Positions 8,650 to 18,962 of a stretch of DNA of 64,000 bases are shown one piece after another. The notes under the pieces were generated by a model that saw only the letters and a program-made list of their open reading frames with translations, ran no database searches and was not told the DNA's origin. Position 1 is the first letter of the stretch. Every line of letters starts with the position of its first letter. Source of the DNA: Rouxiella silvae (lineage in GTDB: Bacteria; Pseudomonadota; Gammaproteobacteria; Enterobacterales; Enterobacteriaceae); NCBI RefSeq assembly GCF_002093625.1, contig NZ_MRWD01000014.1, positions 30,305 through 94,304 on the forward strand, given 5' to 3'. A program made the translations under genes and the position numbers.

Positions 8650-10701
8650 TCACGCAGGTTTGGGCGCAGGTTCGCAAGGGCCTGCCGCCACGTCCTCAAT
8701 ATTTATCGCCGACTGCAACTGTGAAAGCGAACAATAAAGACGCCAGATAACGCCCGCCAACTGTCGCGCAGAAGCATCCGGATGGCGCGCCAGCGCCTCG
8801 CTAATGCGCTGGAGCTCGGTCAGACTTGCTTCGAGCCGCGGGTGACTGACTCCGCGTTCGGTCATGATCCCCTTCAGGCAGTGAATACAGATATCCCGCA
8901 CTTTGGACAGCGGATTTGACCGCGTTTCCCACTCTCTCAACTGCCACACGATGTGACTACAGTTGAGCAAAACCACGCCCCAGCGCAACAGCCAGGTGCG
9001 AGAAACCTGATCCTGGCTCTGATTAAGCAGGTTGACGCGATAGTAAATCAGCGACTCAAACTGCAAGTGTGAAAGCTGCGGCCTGCGGCTGAGCTGGTCG
9101 ATAAAATCACGGCGCAGCGCGCGGATCAGGCGGCGGCTTTTGCGCTGATCCGAGCTGGGGCGTAACACCTGAAAGGCTATCCCCGCCAGCATGATGCCGG
9201 CTATTTTTGCCAGCCCGTCATTGATAAAGGATTGATAGTCATAGGTGGGGGGATTTGTCACCGCCAAAAACGATCCACCAAACACGATAAGCTGTCCCCA
9301 GAGGGCGGCGTAGCGTTTCAACTGCAGTTTACACAGTTGCATGGTGGTGAGCATCGGCAGTAAAAAGGCGCAAAATAGCCAAAAGTCGTTGATTTGTACC
9401 ATCAGGCCAAACTTCAGGATGTAGCAGCTTATAAATAGCAAAATCAGTGATTTGGTTAGCAGAGTAATGCTGTTGATCGGGGACGCGGTGGAGGAGTAAA
9501 GCACACAACCAATGGCCGCCAAGGTCACACCCGCCGCGCCTGAGTCCCACTGTGTGTTAATCCAGTAGGCGCAGGCAATCACAATGCAAATAAAGGTGCG
9601 AAAACCGCTGTAGGCAGCTTCGTAGCTGTCAGCGTGGCGAGTCAGGCGGCTGACCTTCGGCGCCCGAATCTGCTCCACGGCAACCAGATTGGCATTTTCG
9701 ACCTGTTGTAACAGGCGTTCGGTGCGCAGATACAGCCAGCAGAAATCGCGAAGACGCTGCCAAAAAGCGATGTGACGGTAGTCAGCCGGATCCTGCGGGC
9801 GAATGAGCGTCAAGGTTTTTGCTAACTGATATTGCGTCATCTCAGGGGTGCGGAGCTGCTCGAGCAACGTAGCCAAAACCTGGTTAAGGTTTTCAGGTGG
9901 GGTAGGCCAATTGAGCATCATCCTGCGCAGGCTGGAAATATAGCTGGTTAGCCGCAATTGCTGGTGCAGCAGGTAGTTGAGTAAATTATTCTGCTGGCGC
10001 AGTCGGTAGTGACTCCAGAATGCCTGAATACGCAGCAGATTCAGTGTCAGAATCTGATTGATTACCCCTTCATGGGAGACGCGGATCTGCTGGGTCACTT
10101 CACTGCGCCACAGCAGCTGCGCGTGCTCAAGCAGTTGCACATGCATCTTGCGCAGCGACGTCAGCAGCGCATCGCCGTCGGAAGTACTCGGCAGCACCAT
10201 CATCATAAAGGCGCCGCACAAAATTCCGGTAATGACTTCGCAAACCCTGGCCTGCGCGATATCGAAAATGGTGCCGGTATCGGTGACGTTAACCGTTGAG
10301 AAGGCGATGATAGCCGCCGTGTATCCGGCCAGCGCAAAGGCGTAAGAGACATTGTTTTGATAGAGGTTTGACACATAGGTACACAAGCCTAACCACGCCG
10401 CAATGAATAGGGTAAACAGCCAAGGATCGTTGAGGCAGTGTCCGGCTATCAATACCGCCGCCGATGCACCAAGAAGGCTGCCGAACACGCGGCCAATGCT
10501 TTTGCTTATCACGCCACCCACGGTGGGAAAACTAACCACAGCCGCCGAGGTCAGCGCCCAGTAGGGTTCGTCAAGTTCCAGCACAAAGGCAATCCACAGC
10601 GCGAGACACATGGCGATAGAATTACGCAACGCATAGCGCCACTGAGCTGCCGTTGCTTTACCCCACAGCGTATTTTTCCATTCCAGCCACGAGAGATTCA
10701 C
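8650..10701 (-). CDS. ydhK: FUSC-family inner-membrane efflux component YdhK
   Basis: A 683-residue protein of the aromatic acid exporter (AaeB/FUSC) type. It has two membrane bundles of several hydrophobic helices each (about residues 25-170 and 370-520), each followed by a cytoplasmic helical domain. The N-terminal [20 protein letters not shown] and the [15 protein letters not shown] segment match E. coli YdhK. It is the last gene of ydhI-ydhJ-ydhK, 9 bases after ydhJ, so it presumably works with the membrane-fusion protein YdhJ and the small protein YdhI as an efflux pump. The substrate is unknown. The operon diverges from slyA. Confidence 0.9.
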   Translation of the reverse strand: MNLSWLEWKNTLWGKATAAQWRYALRNSIAMCLALWIAFVLELDEPYWALTSAAVVSFPTVGGVISKSIGRVFGSLLGASAAVLIAGHCLNDPWLFTLFIAAWLGLCTYVSNLYQNNVSYAFALAGYTAAIIAFSTVNVTDTGTIFDIAQARVCEVITGILCGAFMMMVLPSTSDGDALLTSLRKMHVQLLEHAQLLWRSEVTQQIRVSHEGVINQILTLNLLRIQAFWSHYRLRQQNNLLNYLLHQQLRLTSYISSLRRMMLNWPTPPENLNQVLATLLEQLRTPEMTQYQLAKTLTLIRPQDPADYRHIAFWQRLRDFCWLYLRTERLLQQVENANLVAVEQIRAPKVSRLTRHADSYEAAYSGFRTFICIVIACAYWINTQWDSGAAGVTLAAIGCVLYSSTASPINSITLLTKSLILLFISCYILKFGLMVQINDFWLFCAFLLPMLTTMQLCKLQLKRYAALWGQLIVFGGSFLAVTNPPTYDYQSFINDGLAKIAGIMLAGIAFQVLRPSSDQRKSRRLIRALRRDFIDQLSRRPQLSHLQFESLIYYRVNLLNQSQDQVSRTWLLRWGVVLLNCSHIVWQLREWETRSNPLSKVRDICIHCLKGIMTERGVSHPRLEASLTELQRISEALARHPDASARQLAGVIWRLYCSLSQLQSAINIEDVAAGPCEPAPKPA

Positions 10702-10710
10702 GCGTTTGCC

Positions 10711-11568
10711 TTAATAATGAATTGAAATTGTGCAGGTCGTACCCGCCACTAAAACCAAATTCTGCGGTATATTCTCAATTTTTATTCTCACCGGAACGCG
10801 CTGCGCCAGTCTCACCCACGGTACATTCGGTTTTACATCAAGTAATAAGCCGGTTGAGCTTTCAACGCTCTGGTCATATATTGCCCGGCCAATACTTTCA
10901 ACTTGGCCCTTAAGTGGAATATTGCCGTTATACAAAATAATATCGGCCTGATTCCCGACGTTGATGTGTTTAAGTTTTGTTTCCTCGAAATAGCCTAAAA
11001 CATAAAACGAATGTGCATCGATGAGCGCGACTAAGGGCGTTCCCGTGGAGGCATAGTTACCTTTGCGAGCCTGAAGGTTGGTGATATAGCCGTCCGTTGG
11101 GGCAAATAGAGTGGTTTTGCTTAAATTCCAACGCGCCTGTTCCAACGCGGCTTTGGCAGAGGCAAGACTTGCCTGCATGGACTTGGCTTCTAATACGGAC
11201 TGATCTAAAGACTCACTGGAGATAACCTCGCGTCCCAGTTTTTGCCTGCGTTGGGCCTCGTGATTAGCCTTGTCAACGTCGGCCTGCGCTTTGTCTACCG
11301 AGGCCTGTGCGTTATCGACCGCAATTTGGAAAGGCACTGGGTCAAGGTTAAACAAAACCTCTCCGGCATGGACATATTGATTGTCATGGACCCTAATATC
11401 GGTGATTCTTCCGGACACTTCTGGTGTGATATCAACTAATTCGGCGCGAACTTTTCCATCACGCGTCCACGGCGACTGCATGTAATAGTTCCACATCAAC
11501 CAACCAGCACAGAGCGCAACGGCAACCACCGCTATCGTTGAAAAATATTTAATTGTCTTAAATTTCAT
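10711..11568 (-). CDS. ydhJ: HlyD-family periplasmic adaptor (membrane fusion protein) YdhJ
   Basis: A 285-residue adaptor with one N-terminal membrane anchor (IAVVAVALCAGWLMW). It has a split biotinyl-lipoyl domain (QYVHAGEVLFNLDPVPF and APTDGYITNLQARKG) on both sides of an alpha-helical hairpin rich in A, Q and K (about residues 85-150), then a beta-barrel domain. This is the architecture of AaeA-type adaptors that bridge an inner-membrane pump to an outer-membrane channel. It lies 6 bases after ydhI and 9 before ydhK, one operon. Confidence 0.9.
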   Translation of the reverse strand: MKFKTIKYFSTIAVVAVALCAGWLMWNYYMQSPWTRDGKVRAELVDITPEVSGRITDIRVHDNQYVHAGEVLFNLDPVPFQIAVDNAQASVDKAQADVDKANHEAQRRQKLGREVISSESLDQSVLEAKSMQASLASAKAALEQARWNLSKTTLFAPTDGYITNLQARKGNYASTGTPLVALIDAHSFYVLGYFEETKLKHINVGNQADIILYNGNIPLKGQVESIGRAIYDQSVESSTGLLLDVKPNVPWVRLAQRVPVRIKIENIPQNLVLVAGTTCTISIHY

Positions 11569-11574
11569 CTTTTT

Positions 11575-11799
11575 TTACTCGTTCACGACAAGAAACAGCG
11601 CAGCGCATATTGAAATGACAAATAGAGATAAATCCATCAATGTCGGATGCCATATCTCACCAGAATAGATCCAGTCCCGCAGTAAATGATGAATTAACAG
11701 CCAAATGAGTAGCCCAAGTAAAAAAGCTTTAAAAATGGGAGGGAAATAAAGGGAGGCACCCAGGACAAGATCTTGGAGAAAAGGACCAGAATGGAACAT
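11575..11799 (-). CDS. ydhI: DUF1656 small membrane protein YdhI
   Basis: A 74-residue protein of the DUF1656 (AaeX-like) family with two hydrophobic segments (about residues 12-35 and 50-72). It contains [15 protein letters not shown] and [12 protein letters not shown], which match E. coli YdhI. The frame is open to 11883, but the upstream part has no family similarity and no clear ribosome site, so the ATG at 11799 is preferred; an in-frame GTG 12 bases further upstream cannot be excluded. First gene of the efflux operon, divergent from slyA, whose product may control both directions. Confidence 0.8.
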   Translation of the reverse strand: MFHSGPFLQDLVLGASLYFPPIFKAFLLGLLIWLLIHHLLRDWIYSGEIWHPTLMDLSLFVISICAALFLVVNE

Positions 11800-11975
11800 T
11801 TGGGCAATCACAATATTAATCTCTGCATCGGGTTGTGTTATAAATAACCTGCTTCTAAGTGCGTATTGGCATTTGGGGCACACGTCTCAGATTAATTGTA
11901 TAAGGTATTACGTTTTTTGATTCGTAATTTTACGATTAAATACAAGAGAACTAAGCTAAACTCTGGGGAGTTATC

Positions 11976-11987
11976 TTAGCATGCTAA
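11976..11987. promoter_or_regulatory. SlyA operator
   Basis: TTAGCATGCTAA is a perfect 12-base palindrome differing by one base from the SlyA consensus TTAGCAAGCTAA. It lies 16 bases before the slyA start, so it fits autorepression, and may also affect the divergent ydhIJK operon. A partial copy (CTAAGCTAAA) occurs at 11951-11960. Confidence 0.8.
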
Positions 11988-12003
11988 TTATAAGGAGAGT
12001 GCA

Positions 12004-12438
12004 TTGGAATCGAATCTTGGGTCAGATCTCGCACGATTAGTTCGTGTCTGGCGTGCGTTGATCGACGACCGACTTAAGCCGTTGGAGCTGACCCAAACGC
12101 ATTGGGTTACTTTGCATAACATCAATATGTTGCCACCTGAGCAGTCACAAATTCAGTTGGCGAAGGCAATTGGCATTGAACAGCCCTCTTTGGTCAGAAC
12201 GCTGGATCAACTTGAAGAGAAGAGATTGATAACCCGACAGACCTGCGCCAGCGATCGTCGCGCCAAACGCATTAAACTGACGGAGGAGGCGGCACCTATC
12301 ATCAATCAGATGGAAACGGTGATTACCGATACTCGTAAAGAAATTTTATCGGGCATGTCCTCTACCGATATCTCTCTGTTGCTTGAAATGCTGGCTAGAT
12401 TAGAAAAAAATATTGCTTCATTACAGAACAAACCTTAG
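12004..12438 (+). CDS. slyA: MarR-family transcriptional regulator SlyA
   Basis: A 144-residue winged-helix dimeric regulator. The core [40 protein letters not shown] and the wing [13 protein letters not shown] are nearly identical to E. coli and Salmonella SlyA. SlyA typically counteracts H-NS silencing and controls envelope, virulence and stress genes. Translation starts at TTG with AAGGAG 7 bases upstream, a non-AUG start that is usual for slyA. A perfect SlyA-type palindrome precedes the gene. It is followed by a strong bidirectional terminator shared with slyB. Confidence 0.95.
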   Translation: MESNLGSDLARLVRVWRALIDDRLKPLELTQTHWVTLHNINMLPPEQSQIQLAKAIGIEQPSLVRTLDQLEEKRLITRQTCASDRRAKRIKLTEEAAPIINQMETVITDTRKEILSGMSSTDISLLLEMLARLEKNIASLQNKP

Positions 12439-12498
12439 CGATAGCGAAAGCGAACACCAGCGCGTACGTTTTAGTCATGGGCTTTGAATGTAAGTTTG

Positions 12499-12539
12499 AA
12501 AAAAAATCGGAACCTGGTTACCCAGGATTCCGATTTTTT
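12499..12539. terminator. Bidirectional terminator between slyA and slyB
   Basis: A long hairpin: AAAAAATCGGAA and CCTGG pair with CCAGG and TTCCGATTTTTT around a TTAC loop, with A and T tracts on the two sides. Confidence 0.9.
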
Positions 12540-12599
12540 GTGCCCGTCTTTTGTCTACAACGTGCGTCTACAGTCTAGACGGGCAATGTTTGCGGGAGG

Positions 12600-13073
12600 T
12601 TAAACGCTTGGAGAAACGGTGATAGTGCTGCCGCTGCTCGCCATGCTGACGCGTTGGCCAACATAGTATTTGGTATTGCTGTCTGCTTTCTGCACCACCA
12701 TGATGGTGTTGCCATCGTCTTTACGGACCTGAAGCTCAACGCCGTTAGAGCGGTTCAATGCGCTTGAAACGCCTTGGCCAGCTACCGCACCGGCTACTGC
12801 GCCACCTGCCGTTGCAAGGCTGCGGCCTGCGCCACCGCCAATGGTGTTACCGAGGAAGCCACCTAACACAGCCCCGCCGATTGCGCCGATCACGTTGTTT
12901 TCGTCGCCACCTTGAATTTGTACCGGACGCACAGAGACCAGCGTGCCGTAAGTCACATACTGAACCTGTTTCGCCTGAGAGGCTGAGTAAACATTGCCCG
13001 ACAGGGCGTTGTCGCTAACACAGCCCGCGAGGGAAGTGCCCATCAGAGCGACGATGAGAATACGCTTGATCAT
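12600..13073 (-). CDS. slyB: Outer-membrane lipoprotein SlyB
   Basis: A 157-residue lipoprotein. The signal peptide MIKRILIVALMGTSLAGC ends in a lipobox with Cys18. The mature part has a glycine-zipper membrane segment (IGAIGGAVLGGFLGNTIGG) and the conserved RPVQIQGG and VQKAD stretches of E. coli SlyB (155 residues). SlyB belongs to the PhoPQ regulon and stabilises outer-membrane proteins during envelope stress. The start at 13073 is fixed by the signal peptide; the open frame upstream to 13175 is not coding. A PhoP-box-like promoter precedes it. Confidence 0.93.
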   Translation of the reverse strand: MIKRILIVALMGTSLAGCVSDNALSGNVYSASQAKQVQYVTYGTLVSVRPVQIQGGDENNVIGAIGGAVLGGFLGNTIGGGAGRSLATAGGAVAGAVAGQGVSSALNRSNGVELQVRKDDGNTIMVVQKADSNTKYYVGQRVSMASSGSTITVSPSV

Positions 13074-13192
13074 AAAAAGCTCCTGTTTAATTACACGCCG
13101 ACGTTGCCTGGCGCTTCGACGTTTGAAATCGGGACACAGTTCAACATCATTGTAGATAGCGTCAGCTACTATCATAACTCAAACTGGTGATT

Positions 13193-13227
13193 ATCTTATA
13201 GACACGCCTATCAACTAATAATAAACG
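13193..13227 (-). promoter_or_regulatory. Putative PhoP-activated promoter of slyB
   Basis: On the minus strand, CGTTTA-N5-AGTTGA (13227-13211) resembles the PhoP box TGTTTA-N5-TGTTTA (5/6 and 4/6 matches). A -10 candidate TATAAG (13200-13195) follows after 10 bases, the spacing expected when PhoP replaces the -35 contact. slyB is a known PhoP target, which supports the call. Confidence 0.5.
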
Positions 13228-13426
13228 TTGGTTTAATTTTGCGAGATTAGCAAAAAAATAACCGCTCTAAATCATTTCTTTGTGACGGTCTGTGCCACTA
13301 TCGCGCAGACAAAACGCACGCAGGTCGCATATCTCTAATAAAAGGCAAAGTAAAACATAGCGTTGCTGGACGAGTTCTGTTTTATTAAACTTCTATCCTT
13401 ACCGCTTTTCTGAGGGAGTTCAAAAG
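13228..13426. other. Divergent slyB/anmK regulatory region
   Basis: With the slyB promoter part this makes a 353-base gene-free stretch. Apart from the slyB promoter and the anmK ribosome site (AGGGAG at 13413-13418) I see no ORF with coding character and no terminator. Confidence 0.5.
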
Positions 13427-14560
13427 ATGCTATCAATGAAGTCAGGTCGTTATATCGGCGTTATGTCCGGCACCAGTCTTGATGGTGTTGACGTGGTTCT
13501 GGCGGCTATTGATGAGCGGATGGTGGCTCAGCAGGCAAGTTATCTGCATCCCATACCTCAGGCAATTAAGGAGGCGGTACTGGGCATGTGTCAGGGGCAG
13601 GCAGTAACGCTGGCGCAGGTTGGTGAGCTAGACGCCCAACTGGGGCAGCTGTTTGCAGAAGCCGTGCTAGGTCTTATTAACCAGTCGGGCATTGCCGCTG
13701 AAGAGGTGACGGCGATTGGCTGTCACGGACAAACCGTGTGGCACCAACCTAAAGGTAACACCCCTTTCTCCATGCAGCTCGGCGACAATAACCGTATTGC
13801 GGCGATGACCGGTATTACCACCATTGGGGACTTCCGTCGCCGCGACATGGCTTGGGGCGGCCAGGGCGCACCGCTGGTTCCCGCGTTCCATCAGGCACTG
13901 TTGGCGCACCCGACCGAGCGACGGATGATCCTTAATATCGGCGGCATCGCCAACCTGTCTCTGCTGCTGCCGGGACAGCCCATTCGTGGCTATGACACCG
14001 GTCCGGGAAATATGCTGATGGACGCCTGGATTTGGCAGCATAAGCAGCGTCCCTACGACCACAACGCCGAATGGGCCAACGAAGGGCACGTTGACCTTAC
14101 TCTGCTACAGCATATGCTTGCCGACCCGTATTTTTCGGAGCCTGCGCCAAAAAGCACCGGACGCGAATATTTTAATCAGGGCTGGGTTGATAAGCAGCTT
14201 GCACAGGTGCACCCACTCTCGCCACAGGACGTGCAGGCGACGCTGGCCGAGCTGACCGCAACCAGCATTACTGAGCAAGTACAACTGGCCGGAGGCTGCG
14301 ACAGGCTGCTGGTGTGCGGCGGCGGTGCGCGCAATCCGCTGGTGATGGCACGAATGTCGGCCATGCTACCGGGCACGGAAGTGAGCAGCACCGACGCTTT
14401 TGGCGTCAGCGGTGACGACATGGAGGCGCTAGCCTTTGCCTGGTTGGCGTTTCGCACACTTTCTGGCCAGCCCGGCAACTTGCCGTCGGTCACGGGTGCC
14501 AGTCGCGAGACGGTACTCGGTGCGATTTATCCGGTTTTTTCAAACATCCCCCGCCAGTAG
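13427..14560 (+). CDS. anmK: Anhydro-N-acetylmuramic acid kinase
   Basis: A 377-residue ASKHA-fold kinase. AnmK hydrolyses and phosphorylates 1,6-anhydroMurNAc from cell-wall turnover to MurNAc-6-P for recycling through MurQ. The N-terminal phosphate loop [12 protein letters not shown], the GDFRRRD segment, [11 protein letters not shown] and [12 protein letters not shown] are family signatures, and the C-terminal [13 protein letters not shown] is conserved. The ATG at 13427 has AGGGAG 8 bases upstream; an internal ATG at 13436 aligns with the E. coli start but lacks its own site. It is followed by mliC after 59 bases, as in E. coli. Confidence 0.95.
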   Translation: MLSMKSGRYIGVMSGTSLDGVDVVLAAIDERMVAQQASYLHPIPQAIKEAVLGMCQGQAVTLAQVGELDAQLGQLFAEAVLGLINQSGIAAEEVTAIGCHGQTVWHQPKGNTPFSMQLGDNNRIAAMTGITTIGDFRRRDMAWGGQGAPLVPAFHQALLAHPTERRMILNIGGIANLSLLLPGQPIRGYDTGPGNMLMDAWIWQHKQRPYDHNAEWANEGHVDLTLLQHMLADPYFSEPAPKSTGREYFNQGWVDKQLAQVHPLSPQDVQATLAELTATSITEQVQLAGGCDRLLVCGGGARNPLVMARMSAMLPGTEVSSTDAFGVSGDDMEALAFAWLAFRTLSGQPGNLPSVTGASRETVLGAIYPVFSNIPRQ

Positions 14561-14619
14561 GCTAAGATAGTCGACGATTGACCTGCCTTTTTCGGCGTAT
14601 AAAACAGGGGAAAAAGTCT

Positions 14620-14961
14620 ATGGACATAAAAATAAAAACGGCGCTGCTGGCGCTGACGGGAGTTGCGCTCTCGGGCTGTAGCCTGATGGACCATAATAAA
14701 CCCGCACAGTCTGACAACACCGTACTTCACTATAGCTGCGGCACCACACCGCTGACCGTCACGCTTGATAAACCGGCGCGTGAGGTTTCACTGGTGCTCG
14801 ACGGCATTCAACTGCACTTGCCGCAGGTAGTGGCGGCCTCAGGCACGCGCTACAGTGACGGTCATTATACTTTCTGGTCTAAAGGGAATGCGGCACTGGT
14901 GCAGCGTGGTGATGACGTCATCATCAATGATTGTGATCTGTTGAACAGTGGAGCAAAATAA
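14620..14961 (+). CDS. mliC: Membrane-bound lysozyme inhibitor of c-type lysozyme, MliC
   Basis: A 113-residue lipoprotein with signal MDIKIKTALLALTGVALSGC (lipobox Cys20) and a COG3895 domain. The domain has YSCGT near its start, the conserved ASGTRYSDGHYTFWSKG loop that plugs the lysozyme active site, and a closing INDC cysteine that can pair with the first. It protects peptidoglycan from c-type lysozyme of animal hosts. The start at 14620 was chosen for the signal peptide with AGGGGAAAA upstream. It lies between anmK and pdxH as in E. coli. Confidence 0.88.
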   Translation: MDIKIKTALLALTGVALSGCSLMDHNKPAQSDNTVLHYSCGTTPLTVTLDKPAREVSLVLDGIQLHLPQVVAASGTRYSDGHYTFWSKGNAALVQRGDDVIINDCDLLNSGAK

Positions 14962-14994
14962 ACGCATCCATTCATTACTGTGTGTTGACTCTAT

Positions 14995-15672
14995 ATGGCT
15001 GAAAATAGTGAATTTGATGTCGCCGATTTGCGACGTGAATATATTCGCGGTGGTCTGCGCCGCAAAGATCTGACGGCTGAGCCGCTGCCGCTGTTTGAGC
15101 TGTGGCTCAAGCAGGCGTGCGAGGCCAAGCTGCCTGACCCGACCGCCATGTGCGTGGCGACGGTGGATGAAAACGGTCAGCCTTATCAACGCATCGTGCT
15201 ACTCAAGCACTTTGATGAAAAAGGAATGGTGTTCTTTACCAACCTAGGCAGTCGTAAGGCCCAGCAGTTGGCGGTGAATCCGCGCATCAGCCTGCTTTTC
15301 CCGTGGCACATGCTTGACCGTCAGGTTATCGTTTTGGGTCAGGCCGAGCGTTTACCGACGTTGGACGTTATGAAGTATTTCACCAGTCGTCCAAAAGACA
15401 GTCAGATTGGCGCCTGGGTTTCCCAGCAGTCTACGCGCATCTCCGCGCGCGGAATTCTTGAAAGCAAATTCCTTGAGCTTAAGCAGAAATTCAGCCAGGG
15501 CGAGGTGCCGTTGCCGAGCTTCTGGGGCGGTTTTCGCGTTAAATTTGACTCAATGGAGTTCTGGCAGGGAGGTGAACACCGCCTGCATGACCGCTTTATT
15601 TATCAGCGCGAAGGCGCCAGTGACGTCAATTCCCCGACAACGGGTTGGAAAATAGACCGTCTTGCCCCTTAA
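14995..15672 (+). CDS. pdxH: Pyridoxine/pyridoxamine 5'-phosphate oxidase
   Basis: A 225-residue FMN enzyme that oxidises PNP or PMP to pyridoxal 5'-phosphate. The start region [15 protein letters not shown], the FMN-binding [19 protein letters not shown] and the C-terminal [19 protein letters not shown] match the family closely. The C-terminus carries about seven extra residues compared with E. coli (218), between FIYQRE and GWKIDRLAP; the active-site RLHDR is intact. It precedes tyrS and pdxY, so two steps of B6 salvage sit on either side of a tRNA synthetase, as in E. coli. Confidence 0.95.
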   Translation: MAENSEFDVADLRREYIRGGLRRKDLTAEPLPLFELWLKQACEAKLPDPTAMCVATVDENGQPYQRIVLLKHFDEKGMVFFTNLGSRKAQQLAVNPRISLLFPWHMLDRQVIVLGQAERLPTLDVMKYFTSRPKDSQIGAWVSQQSTRISARGILESKFLELKQKFSQGEVPLPSFWGGFRVKFDSMEFWQGGEHRLHDRFIYQREGASDVNSPTTGWKIDRLAP

Positions 15673-15833
15673 GCCGCTAAAAGTTGTCTGAAAACCTAGC
15701 GCTTGCCTCGCGAGCGCTTTATTCTATGTCTCCTACGTGACAAACGCGTGGATACTCTCCGCAGAGGGTGTCGGCGCATTTTTTTGCACTAATAATTTCG
15801 ATAAACAATTTCCCAGAATTGATGGAGTTTTTG

Positions 15834-17108
15834 ATGGCCAGCAGCAACTTGATTCAACAATTGCAGGAGCGTGGGTTAATTGCCCAGGTTACGGACGAAA
15901 AAGCGTTAGCGGAGCGACTGGCGCAAGGGCCAATTGCACTCTATTGCGGTTTCGATCCTACCGCCGATAGTCTGCATTTGGGCCATCTGGTGCCTTTGCT
16001 GTGCCTGAAACGCTTCCAGCTCGACGGCCACAAGCCTGTGGCTCTGGTCGGGGGAGCAACGGGCCTGATTGGCGACCCAAGCTTTAAAGCCAGCGAACGT
16101 AAGCTGAATACTAACGAAACCGTCAATGAGTGGGTTGAAAAAATCCGTCAGCAGGTTTCGCCATTCCTGGACTTTAGCTGTGGTGAGAACAGCGCCATTA
16201 CTGCCAACAACTACGACTGGTTTGGCGGCATGAACGTGCTGACTTTCCTGCGTGATATCGGCAAGCATTTCTCTGTGAATCAGATGATTAACAAAGAAGC
16301 GGTGAAGCAGCGCCTTAACCGTGACGACAGCGGCATCTCCTTCACTGAATTCTCCTACAACCTGCTGCAAGGCTACGATTTCTCTTCTCTGTATGACCTG
16401 CATCAGGTTGAGCTGCAAATTGGTGGCTCCGACCAGTGGGGTAACATCACCTCAGGGATTGACCTGACCCGCCGTCTGCACCAAAAGCAGGTCTTTGGCC
16501 TGACAGTACCGCTTATCACCAAGGCCGACGGCACCAAGTTTGGTAAAACCGAAGGCGGCGCAGTGTGGTTGGATCCGAAGAAAACCAGCCCGTACAAATT
16601 CTATCAGTTCTGGGTTAATACCGCCGATGCCGACGTTTACCGCTTCCTGAAATTCTTCACGTTCATGAGCCTCGAAGACATTAACGCGCTGGAAGAAGAA
16701 GACAAAAACAGCGGTAAGGCACCGCGCGCGCAGTACGTGCTGGCCGAACTGGTTACTGGCATGGTGCACGGGGAGGAGGGCCTGGCGGCGGCACGTCGTA
16801 TTACCGCGAGCCTGTTCTCTGGTTCACTGAGCGACATGACCGAGGCTGACTTCGCCCAACTGGCGCAGGACGGCATGCCAACCATCGAGCTGGAGGGTGA
16901 AGTTGACTTGCAGCATGCACTGGTTACCTCCGAGCTGGAGCCTTCCCGAGGCCGTGCTCGTACCGCTATCTCATCCAATGCGGTGGTAGTCAACGGCGAA
17001 AAACAGGCTGACCCTGAATATAAATTCAGCGCCAACGATCGTCTGTTTGACCGCTATACGCTGCTGCGTCGCGGCAAGAAAAACTACTGCCTGGCAGTCT
17101 GGAAATAA
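15834..17108 (+). CDS. tyrS: Tyrosyl-tRNA synthetase
   Basis: A 424-residue class I synthetase, same length as E. coli TyrS. It has the HIGH-type motif HLGH near residue 48, GGSDQWGN for the ATP/tyrosine pocket and the KMSKS-equivalent KFGKT near residue 235, followed by a C-terminal S4-like RNA-binding domain ([18 protein letters not shown]). The start [10 protein letters not shown] at 15834 follows a GGAG site; the frame is open upstream to 15768 without homology. It charges tRNA-Tyr, one gene for which lies at 39447-39531 in this window. Confidence 0.97.
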   Translation: MASSNLIQQLQERGLIAQVTDEKALAERLAQGPIALYCGFDPTADSLHLGHLVPLLCLKRFQLDGHKPVALVGGATGLIGDPSFKASERKLNTNETVNEWVEKIRQQVSPFLDFSCGENSAITANNYDWFGGMNVLTFLRDIGKHFSVNQMINKEAVKQRLNRDDSGISFTEFSYNLLQGYDFSSLYDLHQVELQIGGSDQWGNITSGIDLTRRLHQKQVFGLTVPLITKADGTKFGKTEGGAVWLDPKKTSPYKFYQFWVNTADADVYRFLKFFTFMSLEDINALEEEDKNSGKAPRAQYVLAELVTGMVHGEEGLAAARRITASLFSGSLSDMTEADFAQLAQDGMPTIELEGEVDLQHALVTSELEPSRGRARTAISSNAVVVNGEKQADPEYKFSANDRLFDRYTLLRRGKKNYCLAVWK

Positions 17109-17208
17109 TTCACTGAATCCACTCACGGGCGCTAAACCTCTGCGCCCGTGGGTTATATCACTTACCCGTTGCGCCATCATTGCTGATGACGTCGGCATCG
17201 GACCCAGC

Positions 17209-18069
17209 ATGAAAAATATTCTCTCGATTCAATCCCACACTGTTTTTGGCCACGCAGGCAACAGCGCGGCAGAATTTCCTATGCGCCGCATGGGCGCAAA
17301 CGTTTGGCCGCTGAATACCGTACAGTTCTCCAACCATACACAGTACGGCCACTGGACCGGCTGCGTGATGCCAGCCAGTCATCTGACTGATATTGCGCGC
17401 GGAATCGCCGAAATTAACCGTTTAAAAGATTGCGATGCGGTGCTCAGTGGATACATCGGTTCTGCAGAGCAGGGTGAACACATTCTTCAGATCGTTAAAC
17501 AGGTAAAGGAGACGAATCCGAACGCGTGGTATTTTTGTGACCCAGTAATGGGACACCCTGAAAAGGGCTGTATCGTTGCCCCTGGCGTGGCCGAGTTTCA
17601 CTGCAAGCTGGCATTGGTTAACTGCGATATTATTGCACCAAACCTGTTAGAGCTGGAAATGCTCAGCGGCCATACAGTCAGCAACGTTGAAGAATCGGTG
17701 GCGGCGGCGCGTGAACTGATCGCCAAAGGGCCAAAAGTGGTGCTTATCAAGCATCTGAGTCGCGCCGGATATCACAGCGATCGTTTTGAAATGCTGCTGG
17801 TCACCGCCGATGAGGCGTGGCACATTCATCGCCCGTTAGTTGATTTTGGCGTGCGTCAGCCAGTTGGCGTAGGCGATTTAACCAGTGGGCTGCTGCTGGT
17901 GGACCTCCTGAAAGGCGAGGCGCTGGATAAAGCCTTAGAGCACGTGACGGCCGCAGTCTATGAAGTGATGCTGGCAACTCATTCAATGGGTGAATATGAG
18001 CTTCAGGTTGTGGCTGCGCAGGACAAGATTGTTAATCCGAGTCATCACTTCCCGGCGGTTAAGCTTTAG
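17209..18069 (+). CDS. pdxY: Pyridoxal kinase PdxY
   Basis: A 286-residue ribokinase-fold kinase that phosphorylates pyridoxal in B6 salvage. It contains the N-terminal [20 protein letters not shown], the pyridoxal-binding [23 protein letters not shown] and the C-terminal anion-hole loop [10 protein letters not shown] with the catalytic aspartate. Near identical to E. coli PdxY (287). The start at 17209 aligns with the family; the frame runs open upstream into tyrS. It follows tyrS by 100 bases. Confidence 0.96.
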   Translation: MKNILSIQSHTVFGHAGNSAAEFPMRRMGANVWPLNTVQFSNHTQYGHWTGCVMPASHLTDIARGIAEINRLKDCDAVLSGYIGSAEQGEHILQIVKQVKETNPNAWYFCDPVMGHPEKGCIVAPGVAEFHCKLALVNCDIIAPNLLELEMLSGHTVSNVEESVAAARELIAKGPKVVLIKHLSRAGYHSDRFEMLLVTADEAWHIHRPLVDFGVRQPVGVGDLTSGLLLVDLLKGEALDKALEHVTAAVYEVMLATHSMGEYELQVVAAQDKIVNPSHHFPAVKL

Positions 18070-18181
18070 GCTAAACCCTGGCTGATTTTCATTGGTTGAT
18101 GGGGACATTGAATGGGTGAAAACAGGAGGAGGGGGGAGTTTACGAATTAGATAAAACTCAGCCGCTTGCCCCCCATCACAG

Positions 18182-18205
18182 CCTTCCCCCGCAAGCGGGG
18201 GAAGG
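18182..18205. repeat. GC-rich perfect inverted repeat (REP-like hairpin) between pdxY and gstA
   Basis: CCTTCCCCCGC and GCGGGGGAAGG form an 11-base perfect palindrome around AA. It sits between convergent genes and lacks a T tract. Such C/G-run hairpins recur between genes in some enterobacteria; a genome-wide copy count is needed to prove a repeat family. Confidence 0.55.
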
Positions 18206-18259
18206 GGATACACCGCTAATCTATTGCAGTACACCTTGGTACGGGGAAGGGACTAACCT

Positions 18260-18865
18260 TTATTTTAGGCCTTCAGCCACCAAGGCGGCGTCAACCGCTG
18301 GGCGTGATGCTACGCGGTCAAGATACTCATTCAGATCACTGAGTGCAGACAGGTCAAATTTCAACGCTTTTGCCCAACCCATGACCGTAAACAGATAAGC
18401 ATCGGCCACGCTAAAGCGGTTACCGAGCAGGAACTGCTTACCTTTCAATGAAGAATTAACGTAGGCAAATTTTTTGTCGAGTGCTTCGCGGGTCACGACT
18501 TTAAACTCATCAGGCGTTTTAGGATTGAACAGCGGGCTAAAGCCTTTATGCAGTTCGGTCGCCACGTAGTTGAGCCACTCAAGTGCATGATAGCGCGCCA
18601 GCGAACCCACTTCCGGCAGCAGTTGGCGGTCAGGTTTCTGATCCGCAATGTACTGAACAATCGCCACGCCTTCGGTCAGGATGGTGCCATCATCAAGCAA
18701 CAGTGTCGGAATTTGTCCCTTAGGATTGACCTCGAAGAAGTCATCACCGTGCTCGGTTTTTTTGGTGGCCAAATCAACGCGGGTAATAGTGAAATCAATA
18801 CCGGCCTCACGTAAAACGATGTGAGGAGAAAGCGAACAAGCACCTGGTTTATAATAAAGTTTCAT
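18260..18865 (-). CDS. gstA: Glutathione S-transferase GstA
   Basis: A 201-residue beta-class GST. It has an N-terminal thioredoxin fold ([15 protein letters not shown] with the beta-class Cys10), the cis-proline loop [11 protein letters not shown] and the glutathione-binding [13 protein letters not shown], then an all-helical domain with FSVADAYLF. The length equals E. coli GstA. It conjugates glutathione to electrophiles and fits the detoxification theme of nemA and gloA. In E. coli gstA is followed by dtpA; here about six kilobases of accessory genes intervene. Confidence 0.95.
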   Translation of the reverse strand: MKLYYKPGACSLSPHIVLREAGIDFTITRVDLATKKTEHGDDFFEVNPKGQIPTLLLDDGTILTEGVAIVQYIADQKPDRQLLPEVGSLARYHALEWLNYVATELHKGFSPLFNPKTPDEFKVVTREALDKKFAYVNSSLKGKQFLLGNRFSVADAYLFTVMGWAKALKFDLSALSDLNEYLDRVASRPAVDAALVAEGLK

Positions 18866-18962
18866 ACAAACTCCGTCTGATAAGTTGGCCCTATCCTAGT
18901 GGGGAGCAAGGCAATTGTCAGGAACTAAATCGTAAATAAGAGGCGATTGTTTATATTATACG

